DNA of 64,000 nucleotides from CAYHPY01 sp964358485 (GTDB lineage Bacteria > Elusimicrobiota > Elusimicrobia > UBA1565 > UBA9628): contig CAYHPY010000001.1 in assembly GCA_964358485.1 (NCBI GenBank), forward strand, positions 124,001 to 188,000, given 5' to 3'. The translations under genes were made by a program, and so were the position numbers. Every line of letters starts with the position of its first letter. The first letter of the stretch is position 1. The notes under the pieces were generated by a model that worked only from the letters and a program-made list of their open reading frames with translations, ran no database searches and was not told where the DNA came from. Shown here one piece after another: positions 58,402 to 64,000 of the stretch.

Positions 58402-59325
58402 TTGCGAATTTCTGCGGGGTTGGATCTTCCTCATTTGCCGGGCGGGCATCCCCTGCGCCCCATCCTGGGGGCGGCCCTGCGCCGCAAAGGGCTTTCGGGC
58501 GCGCGCGCTTCAGGCGCGGGCAAGGCTCATTGGGACGCGGCTCATTTCGGGCTGGATAAAACCCGCGCCTATCGGGAGCTGAGCGAGCGGGGCAGGCGCC
58601 AAGTTTTGGAGGCCTGCGGCCGGAGCCTTCTGGAGGAGGGGTATTTCATCGAGAAGCTGGGCTTGGCGTTTACGGCCAAGATGACGGCCCTCTCCCGCAC
58701 GACCGAGGAGCGCCAGCTCTACTGCCTGTTCGCCGCCGACGAGGCCGCCCATCTGGCCGTGATCGGCTCCTTCCTGCCGGGCGTTCCCTCCCCGCAGGGC
58801 AACCCGTTTTTGCGCCTGATCGCCCGGGTCATCGAAGAGGGCGCCAAGCCGGGGCTGACCTACCTGATCCAGGTGGTCCTGGAGGGCTGGGGGGTGAGCC
58901 ATTACCGGGACCTGGCCGCGGGCTGCCGGGACCCGGAATTGGCCCGGGCGCTGGCCGGCATCGTCCGGGACGAAGCCCTGCACCATGGCTCGGGGGCGGC
59001 CCTGCTGGAGGGCGCCCCGGTCCCGGAGTCCGAGCGCGCGTTCGTCACCGAGATCCTGGCCTCCCTGTTTTCCATGGTCCGGGCCGGGCCGCAGGAGGCC
59101 GCCGGACACCTGGAGCGCGCGGCGGGCGGTTTGACCTTGGCGGCGCGCGCGCGCGTCTTCTCGGAGCTCGACTGCCGGGGCCACTCGGCCCGGCGCATCA
59201 AGCGCCTGCAGACCTTGATGGCCGCCGCGGAATCGGGCCCGATCCTTGAAACCCTGCAATCAAAAGGCGTCCTCACCCCGCTGGACGCCTCCGCGTGCGC
59301 CAAAATAAGGACGCCCCCAAGGTGA
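58402..59325 (+). CDS. Ferritin-like di-iron protein
   Basis: The 307-residue helical protein starts from a TTG one base after the SDR stop, with AGGAAA before it. Ligand motifs are LLEEGYFIEKLG (Glu, ~77), FAADEAAHLAVIGSF (ExxH, ~113), VVLEGWGVSHYR (Glu ... His, ~158) and IVRDEALHHGSG (ExxH, ~190). This is the two-repeat ExxH pattern of ferritin-like oxygenases/desaturases. It would be the last oxygenase of the run, possibly a hydroxylase or aldehyde-deformylating type. It has a 60-residue unmatched tail. Confidence 0.83.
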   Translation: MRISAGLDLPHLPGGHPLRPILGAALRRKGLSGARASGAGKAHWDAAHFGLDKTRAYRELSERGRRQVLEACGRSLLEEGYFIEKLGLAFTAKMTALSRTTEERQLYCLFAADEAAHLAVIGSFLPGVPSPQGNPFLRLIARVIEEGAKPGLTYLIQVVLEGWGVSHYRDLAAGCRDPELARALAGIVRDEALHHGSGAALLEGAPVPESERAFVTEILASLFSMVRAGPQEAAGHLERAAGGLTLAARARVFSELDCRGHSARRIKRLQTLMAAAESGPILETLQSKGVLTPLDASACAKIRTPPR

Positions 59326-59341
59326 TTCCTTGAAGGCGTCT
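59312..59341. terminator. Hairpin at the end of the gene run
   Basis: GACGCC ... GGCGTC with inner AAGG/CCTT pairing, overlapping the last codons of the di-iron gene. No T run on either strand, so weak as a terminator. Confidence 0.4.
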
Positions 59342-59369
59342 CTTAACGACGGTCCGGCGTGAGCGGTTT

Positions 59370-59963
59370 CTAGCGGCCGCCCTTCTTCTGCGCGGCGGGC
59401 TGCTTGCCGGCCGCCTGGGCCAGGCCGGAGATCTGCTTGATCTCGTCGGCGGTGAAGGTGTGGTTGTGCGGATCGACCACCATCCGGCCGCCGGCCAGCT
59501 TCCACTGAGCGCCTTCCTTGCGGGCGGTCACGATCCAGTAGGAGTGGTACTCGCGGGCCTGTCCGCCGGGGAGCTGGAGGCTCTCGGTGGTGGTCCCGAA
59601 GGAGACGGCCGAGCCGGCGCCGGTGAAGTCGGTGGCGAAGGGCTCGACTTTCACGGAGTAGGCGCCGCCGTTGCCGATCTTCATCAAGGTCTTCATCTTG
59701 GCGAAGTAGGCGCGGAATTCCGCCGGGGAGGCGACTTTCTCGCCGGTGGCCATGGTGGCCGAGAGGTCGGAGGCCAGGTACGGGGTCAGGGCCGCGAAGT
59801 TTCCGTTGTTGAGGGCGTCCTCATAAGCGGCTTTGATGGTCCGCAGGGCGTTGTGATCGTCCTGGCGGTCGGTCTGGGCGTAGATGTGGGCCCCGAGGCC
59901 GAGGGTCAAAACCCCGGCCGCGACGAGAGCGAAACGCTTGAAGCTCAGAGGCGTCTGGAACAT
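59370..59963 (-). CDS. Exported NTF2/SnoaL-like protein 2
   Basis: The 197-residue protein (signal-like MFQTPLSFKRFALVAAGVLTLG, cut near YAQ) has an NTF2-like domain: IKAAYEDALNNGNFAALTPYL, SPAEFRAYFAKMKTLM, then strands AVSFGTTTESLQLPGG and YWIVTARKEGAQWKLAGG. A Gln/Lys tail follows. It is a close paralogue of the protein at 42989-43681 (AAYEAALNN... against AAYEDALNN...). GGAGG lies 7 nt before the ATG and a TATAGT box about 40 nt before, so here the leader is conventional. It points towards the end of the lipid run. Confidence 0.82.
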   Translation of the reverse strand: MFQTPLSFKRFALVAAGVLTLGLGAHIYAQTDRQDDHNALRTIKAAYEDALNNGNFAALTPYLASDLSATMATGEKVASPAEFRAYFAKMKTLMKIGNGGAYSVKVEPFATDFTGAGSAVSFGTTTESLQLPGGQAREYHSYWIVTARKEGAQWKLAGGRMVVDPHNHTFTADEIKQISGLAQAAGKQPAAQKKGGR

Positions 59964-60063
59964 GGAAAATCCTCCACCCGAAGGGATATCAACGACGGGA
60001 GGACTATACTAATCGAGGCGGAAGGCGTCAAGGAAAAAAGGAAGAAGCGTTGCGTTTGGCCGC

Positions 60064-60085
60064 CGACTGTGTTCAAACACAGTCG
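60064..60085. repeat. 22-bp palindrome, ACTGTGTT family (copy 1)
   Basis: CGACTGTGTT-CA-AACACAGTCG, perfect 10-bp arms, 13 nt past the creD stop. The same core flanks creD on the other side at 61542-61559. Confidence 0.9.
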
Positions 60086-60098
60086 ACGCGGGGAGGCG

Positions 60099-61484
60099 CT
60101 ATTTCGCGCTCCGGCCGTCCAGGGCGTACCAGTCGACGTCGCGCGTGAGATACATGAGAGCCGCCAGGGTCCCGGCCAGGAGGGCGCTGCCCATGAGCAG
60201 GGAGAAATCCTGGAGTTGAAGCACGATGTAGAGATAGGCATAGACGGCGGTCAACTCCGCGGCGAGAATGGCGGTTCGCCGCCCGCTGCCCAAAAATTTG
60301 GCGCCGTAAAGGACGATCATCGCGACCGCGGCCAAGGCGGCCAGGAGATACGAGGCCCAGAAGGGAAGGAATTCCGAAAACGAGAGAAGCAATAAGAAGA
60401 ACAAAGAGAGGGCCAGGCCGACCAGGACGTATTGGACGGGATGGATTTGGAGCGAGGCCAGCACTTCGAAGAGGAAAAACGCGATAAAGACCATCGCGAT
60501 GAAAAGGATGCCGTACTTCGTCGAGCGTTCGACGTTGCGGTACGAGTCGATGGAGGGAAGAAATTCCACTCCGAAAATGGAGGGATTGACCGTGCCGGCC
60601 TCGGGCTTCCCTCCGCCCCGCTCGGTCGCCAGTTGGGGATAGTTCCTTCCATAATAGGACACGTCCCACTTGGCGCTAAAGCCGTCCCGGGACAGGTTCC
60701 GTTCCGAGGGCAGGAAGGACCCTTGGAACTTCGGATCGGCCCAGGCGGATTGAAGCGAGACGATGTTCCGGATTCCCAGCGGGGCGAACTGGATGTTGCG
60801 GCTTCCGTTCAAGTCCAGGGCCAGCGAAAAATCCATTTTTTTGCCGCCCGCCGCCGCGTTGGCGATGGGCGCGTGCGCCCCGGAGGAATAGCCCGGGATC
60901 TTCGATCCGGGAAGCATTGCATACGGCCGTCCGCCGAACTCGATGGAAAGGGCGCCCTTGGCGCCGCGCAGGTCGGGAACGGCCATGCTCACCACGGCGT
61001 CGTTCCACAAGACGTTTTTGTCCTCGATCTTCAGGGTTTTCCAATCCGGGGCCGGAAAGGTTCCCTTGACCGCCAATTTCCCGGAGTACACCACCGCCTC
61101 GTAAATCCCGCGATGGAGCCGTTTCGGGGAAATGACGGCCGAGGTCTCCAGTTCGGCGGGCAGGAAATAAGCGTTTTCGACCGCGGATTGAATCACCTCG
61201 CGCCGAACGACCTTCCCGTTGATGAGTTCTTCTTTTTCTTCCTTAAAGTAATACCGGTAAGGAATGATGAGGACCGGGCCCACGATCGTTTGCGGGCTTC
61301 CCCAGGTCGAGGTGATTTCGGCCACGGCCTCGTCCCGGCGGTGTTTTCTTTCGTCGATGACCGAATCAACCAAGGCGAGGGGGACCAAAAGCGCCAGGGA
61401 CAATACCCCGATGATCGCGAGTTTCGTGGTTTGCGAGCGGCCTCCGGCGGATTTTCCGGCGCCGGGCTCATTAGGGGTGGTCAT
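60099..61484 (-). CDS. creD: Inner membrane protein CreD family
   Basis: The 461-residue membrane protein has an N-terminal helix (KLAIIGVLSLALLVPLALVD) and a ~270-residue periplasmic domain. The domain contains the family text 'VISPKRLHRGIYEAVVYSGKLAVKG', 'GFSAKWDVSYYGRNYPQ' and GVEFLPSIDSYRNVERSTKY. Six closely spaced C-terminal helices follow, including LASLQIHPVQYVLVGLALSLFFLLLLSFSE. This matches CreD (CET) across its length. In other bacteria it supports envelope stress tolerance with CreBC, but no creB/creC is seen here. A TATACT box is 7 nt before the ATG. It is flanked by identical palindromes. Confidence 0.93.
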   Translation of the reverse strand: MTTPNEPGAGKSAGGRSQTTKLAIIGVLSLALLVPLALVDSVIDERKHRRDEAVAEITSTWGSPQTIVGPVLIIPYRYYFKEEKEELINGKVVRREVIQSAVENAYFLPAELETSAVISPKRLHRGIYEAVVYSGKLAVKGTFPAPDWKTLKIEDKNVLWNDAVVSMAVPDLRGAKGALSIEFGGRPYAMLPGSKIPGYSSGAHAPIANAAAGGKKMDFSLALDLNGSRNIQFAPLGIRNIVSLQSAWADPKFQGSFLPSERNLSRDGFSAKWDVSYYGRNYPQLATERGGGKPEAGTVNPSIFGVEFLPSIDSYRNVERSTKYGILFIAMVFIAFFLFEVLASLQIHPVQYVLVGLALSLFFLLLLSFSEFLPFWASYLLAALAAVAMIVLYGAKFLGSGRRTAILAAELTAVYAYLYIVLQLQDFSLLMGSALLAGTLAALMYLTRDVDWYALDGRSAK

Positions 61485-61491
61485 GACGGCT

Positions 61492-61497
61492 AGTATA
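61492..61497 (-). promoter_or_regulatory. -10 box TATACT of creD
   Basis: TATACT (minus strand) with 7 nt to the ATG at 61484. Confidence 0.6.
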
Positions 61498-61541
61498 GCA
61501 GACCTTTCAGGAAAGCGGCCGCAGAGGGACCCGCGGCATCA

Positions 61542-61559
61542 ACTGTGTTCAAACACAGT
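61542..61559. repeat. 18-bp palindrome, ACTGTGTT family (copy 2)
   Basis: ACTGTGTT-CA-AACACAGT, 14 nt past the stop of the sigma factor gene, mirroring copy 1 past creD. Confidence 0.9.
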
Positions 61560-61573
61560 CGCCCGGACCGGCC

Positions 61574-62938
61574 TCACGCCAGGTAATCCCGCATCATTCT
61601 TGACCGCGGGGATTCCTTCAGCTTTTTTAAGGCCTCCAACTGAATCTGGCGGGCGCGTTCCCGCGTGACGTGGAAGATCCGCCCCACCTGGTCCAAGGTG
61701 GCCGGGGTCTCGGCGTCAAAACCGAAGCGCATGCGCAGGATGCCCGCCTCGCGGGGGCTCAAAGTGTCCAGCCAGCGGTCCAATTCGGCGCGCATGGACT
61801 CCTTGTCGGCCCGGGCGTCGGGGGCGGGGCTGTGGGTGTCCTCCAGGACGTCCTCCAGGCTGCCCTCCAGGTCCTCGCCGGCGGGCGTGGCCAGGGAGAT
61901 GGTCTCCTGGGAGGCGCCCAGAAGCTCCCGGACTCCCCGTTGGGACATGCGCAGGCGGCGGGCGAACTCCGTGATGTCGGGGGCGCGGCCTTCCTCCTGG
62001 AGCATTTCCCGGCCGGCCTTGCGCAGGCGGGCCAGGCGCTCCTGGATGTGGACGGGGATGCGGACCGTGCGCTCCTGGTCGCCGATGGCGCGCACGACCG
62101 ACTGGCGGATCCACCAAGTGGCGTAGGTGGAGAATTTGAAGCCTTTGGCGCTCTTGAACTTTTCCACCGCGCGCATGAGCCCGAGCCCCCCTTCCTGGAT
62201 GAGATCCGCCAGTTCCAGGTTGGTGGTGGAGTAATGCCGGGCGATGGAGACCACCAAGCGCATGTTCGCGCTAAGCAGAGCCAGCTTTTTATCCTCAAGG
62301 CGGCGTTCGGTCTCCCCCAGGCAATCGTCGAGCTCCAGAAGATCCGCCTTGGGCATGGGCAAGGGATCGGTCTTAAGCCCCTCCCTCAGGCGGCGGGCCT
62401 GGTCCCGGACCCGGTTGCCCAGGCGCCGGACCCGCTCGGGGTTGAGCCCCAGGGCCACGATCCGGGAGGTGAGCCGCGCCTCGAGCCGGGCCAGCTTGGC
62501 CCGCTGTTTCTTGCGCTGGGGAGAGTCTTCCTTCAATCCGGCGATTTTGACGCGAAGGCGGGCCAAGCCGGGCTCCAGGCGGCGGATGGTCCGGGCCAGG
62601 GTGGTCAAGCGCCGGCGCATTCGGGCGATCTTCGGGGGGGCATGTCGGCCGCGGGGAAGGAGTTCCTTGGCGTCCATGATCCCGGCGTCCAAGAGTTCCT
62701 CCCAGTTCACGATCTGCCGCCGCGCGTATGGGGAGGAGAGGATGAAAATTTTGTGCTGGGAGGCCAGCCCCTCGATGTCTTGGGCCAGGGACAGCTCGTC
62801 CTTCCCCGAAAGGAGGGGGACCTTGGCCAACTCGGCCAGATAGTTTTGGTGCGATTCCAAGGACGGAGGGTGGCCGTAGCCGATGCGGACATGGGCGGAA
62901 GAAGGAAGTCTCATGGCTGTTGTGACACCGTTTCCCAT
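61574..62938 (-). CDS. RpoD-like RNA polymerase sigma factor
   Basis: The 454-residue sigma-70 factor has region 1.2 around 'YLAELAKVPLLSGKDELSLA'. Region 2 has SANMRLVVSIARHYSTTNLE and DLIQEGGLGLMRAVEKF, then FKFSTYATWWIRQSVVRAIG for -10 recognition. Region 3 is around RIPVHIQERLARLRKAGREM. Region 4 has LSPREAGILRMRFGFD and 'TLDQVGRIFHVTRERARQIQLEAL'. Between regions 1.2 and 2 there is a long basic coiled coil (~residues 100-200). No acidic region 1.1 is seen, so it could be the housekeeping factor or a group-2 relative. A start at 62914 is also possible. Confidence 0.9.
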   Translation of the reverse strand: MGNGVTTAMRLPSSAHVRIGYGHPPSLESHQNYLAELAKVPLLSGKDELSLAQDIEGLASQHKIFILSSPYARRQIVNWEELLDAGIMDAKELLPRGRHAPPKIARMRRRLTTLARTIRRLEPGLARLRVKIAGLKEDSPQRKKQRAKLARLEARLTSRIVALGLNPERVRRLGNRVRDQARRLREGLKTDPLPMPKADLLELDDCLGETERRLEDKKLALLSANMRLVVSIARHYSTTNLELADLIQEGGLGLMRAVEKFKSAKGFKFSTYATWWIRQSVVRAIGDQERTVRIPVHIQERLARLRKAGREMLQEEGRAPDITEFARRLRMSQRGVRELLGASQETISLATPAGEDLEGSLEDVLEDTHSPAPDARADKESMRAELDRWLDTLSPREAGILRMRFGFDAETPATLDQVGRIFHVTRERARQIQLEALKKLKESPRSRMMRDYLA

Positions 62939-62954
62939 AAAAAGTTCCCATCTG

Positions 62955-63014
62955 TAATTGGGGACACCCCCCATTTTTACCGAAAAAGGTAAAAATGGGG
63001 GGTGTCCCTAATTA
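62955..63014. repeat. REP-like palindrome, TAATTGGGGACA family (complete)
   Basis: 27-bp arms with one mismatch (62955-62981 and 62988-63014) around GAAAAA. They read TAATTGGGGACACCCCCC... and ...GGTGTCCCTAATTA. It lies in the divergent promoter region of the sigma factor and AddB-like genes. Confidence 0.95.
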
Positions 63015-63028
63015 CCTATTCGGTCAAC

Positions 63029-63082
63029 TTGGGGAGACGCACCGTTTATACCGAAAAGGGTAAAAATGGTGCCTGTCCCCAA
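63029..63082. repeat. REP-like palindrome, TAATTGGGGACA family (diverged)
   Basis: An imperfect inverted repeat (TTGGGGAGACGCACC... against ...GGTGCCTGTCCCCAA) lying 15 nt after the complete copy. Its right end runs into the TATAAT box at 63088. Confidence 0.85.
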
Positions 63083-63087
63083 TTACC

Positions 63088-63093
63088 TATAAT
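63088..63093 (+). promoter_or_regulatory. -10 box TATAAT of the AddB-like gene
   Basis: TATAAT with 6 nt (GGAAGG) to the ATG at 63100, directly at the edge of the palindromic repeat. Confidence 0.65.
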
Positions 63094-63099
63094 GGAAGG

Positions 63100-64000
63100 A
63101 TGTTGAAGGTGGCCTGCGGCCCGTTTTCCCGTCTGGAGGAGGCTCTGGCCGCCCGGATCGGGGAGCACCCCCCGGGGACCTGCCTGGCGGTGGTGACGCC
63201 CTCCCGGAAGCTCGCCGACCGGTTGGAACGGATGCTCTGCCTGGAGCGCGGCCGGGCCCTGCTCAATGTCCGGTTTCACACCTTCTACAGCCTGGCCCTG
63301 GAGGTCATTGAGGCCGCCGGGCCGCTTGCGGGGGCGATGGTGTCCGACGGCCTGTTTCACGACAAGCTCATCGACGCGCTTTTGCCCAAACGCTCCAGCC
63401 GGGGGCTGTCCGGGGCGTACCGGGCCACTGTCCGGGATTTGGTGGACGCCGGGGTGGAGCCGGGGTCTTTCCGGGAGAATTTTCCCGACCTGATCAAGGA
63501 GGGGCCGGACCAGGCGCGCCTGGAACGGTTGTTCTCCATCCAGGAGAAATATCTGGGGGCCGTGGAGCGGGCGGGAGTGCTGTCGTCGCCCGCCCTGGCC
63601 CGGCTGGCGACCGCCGCGGTGCAGGAGAACCGGGCCGCCTGTCTGGGGCGCTTTGAAGAGCTCTATTATTACGGCTTCTACGATTTGACCGGAACCCAGG
63701 CCGATTTCTTTTCCGCGGTGGCGGAAGCCTTCCCGGTGCGCGCCTTCGTGCCTTACCGCGCGGGCCATCCGGCTTTCGTCTTCGCCAAGCGCCTCTACGA
63801 CTTGCGTCTGCACCAGGCGGGAGCCGAACCCGAGCACCTACCCCCCGTGCCGGGTCCGGCCGAGCGGTTGTTTTGCCCGGGGAAAACCGCCTCCGGGGAG
63901 GGCCCCAAGGTGGAGGTCCTGAGCGTTTCCGGCGGGCGGGACGAGGTGTGGGCGGCGGCCAAGGGGATTCTGGCCTTGGCCCGCCGCCCCGTCGATCCGG
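63100..64000 (+). CDS. AddB-like nuclease/helicase subunit, 3' end outside window
   Basis: An open frame from ATG 63100 reaches the right edge (300 codons seen). It begins MLKVACGPFSRLEEALAARI with LAVVTPSRKLADRLERMLCL where a Walker A motif would stand in helicases, so ATP binding is absent or degenerate. VRFHTFYSLALEVIEAAG, EELYYYGFYDLTGTQADFFS and VEVLSVSGGRDEVWAAAKGI follow the layout of AddB/RexB-type double-strand-break repair subunits. The C-terminal nuclease domain would lie beyond the window. Confidence in family is moderate. Confidence 0.75.
   Translation, partial: MLKVACGPFSRLEEALAARIGEHPPGTCLAVVTPSRKLADRLERMLCLERGRALLNVRFHTFYSLALEVIEAAGPLAGAMVSDGLFHDKLIDALLPKRSSRGLSGAYRATVRDLVDAGVEPGSFRENFPDLIKEGPDQARLERLFSIQEKYLGAVERAGVLSSPALARLATAAVQENRAACLGRFEELYYYGFYDLTGTQADFFSAVAEAFPVRAFVPYRAGHPAFVFAKRLYDLRLHQAGAEPEHLPPVPGPAERLFCPGKTASGEGPKVEVLSVSGGRDEVWAAAKGILALARRPVDP

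Noticed and set aside
59100..59370. Strong terminator for the 15-gene run
   Set aside because: The GACGCC/GGCGTC hairpin lacks a T run on either strand and overlaps coding sequence.
2..64000. Integrated phage, plasmid or insertion sequence
   Set aside because: No integrase, transposase, capsid, replication or tRNA-linked att site seen; mobility signals are limited to REP-like palindromes and tandem duplications.

Overview
The window is 64 kb of GC-rich bacterial DNA carrying about 65 intact genes, several gene remnants and three families of short palindromic repeats. I saw no rRNA, tRNA, CRISPR array, integrase or transposase gene. The gene style fits an aerobic, Gram-negative-type member of an uncultured lineage. 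The features behind this are many Sec-exported proteins and lipoproteins, multihaem cytochromes, an A-type haem-copper oxidase, and an adenylate kinase carrying a long exported Ala/Pro-rich N-terminal extension. I lean towards Elusimicrobiota, but that is inference from gene style, not proof. Many genes have a TATAAT-like box only 6-9 nt before the start codon, which suggests that leaderless mRNAs are common.

Region 1 (1-10.7 kb) is a duplication zone. A lipoprotein cassette (135-1227 and 1228-3256) is tandemly repeated, with the junction at a palindromic repeat. A second cassette (4885-7493 and 7494-10194) contains a two-gene module, here called A/B, and is repeated through an 11-bp microhomology. 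A is a secreted beta-sandwich-like protein and B is a secreted protein with an HExxH zinc-peptidase motif. The two genes always overlap by GTGA. A third, diverged A/B module lies at 43.7-46.4 kb.

Region 2 (10.7-18.2 kb) has a soluble transhydrogenase (sthA), a TVP38-type membrane protein, a lipocalin/CrtC-like membrane protein, a small partner protein, two GMC oxidoreductases and a PAP2-type phosphatase. It looks like a membrane-lipid or isoprenoid redox operon. Region 3 (18.5-28.3 kb) is respiratory. It has tri-, deca-, about 15- and penta-haem cytochromes, converging on a cox operon that encodes subunits II, I, III and IV, two tiny membrane proteins and a dihaem lipoprotein.

Region 4 (28.4-42.5 kb) is mixed: a four-gene operon of unknown membrane proteins, an RluE-type pseudouridine synthase, an orphan histidine kinase, a Sel1 protein, an exported tyrosine-phosphatase-like protein, a trypsin-like protease, adenylate kinase, an acyl-CoA dehydrogenase and a hemerythrin. 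At 42.67 kb there is a small gene with three tandem copies of a CVWPxKC segment.

Region 5 (43.0-59.3 kb) is the most unusual part. It is an unbroken run of 15 plus-strand genes, nearly all overlapping. The run starts with an NTF2-like protein and the third A/B module. It continues with a probable lipid-modifying pathway: a GNAT-like protein, an N-acyl-D-amino-acid deacylase fused to an Mpo1-like domain, an AurF-type di-iron oxygenase, a [2Fe-2S] ferredoxin, two Rieske oxygenases, a fatty-acid-hydroxylase family protein, a hexapeptide acyltransferase, a PAP2-GH3 fusion, a methyltransferase, an SDR and a ferritin-like di-iron protein. A paralogue of the first gene sits just beyond the end. I know of no described pathway with this set.

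Region 6 (59.4-64 kb) has CreD, an RpoD-like sigma factor flanked by palindromic repeats, and the start of an AddB-like nuclease gene.
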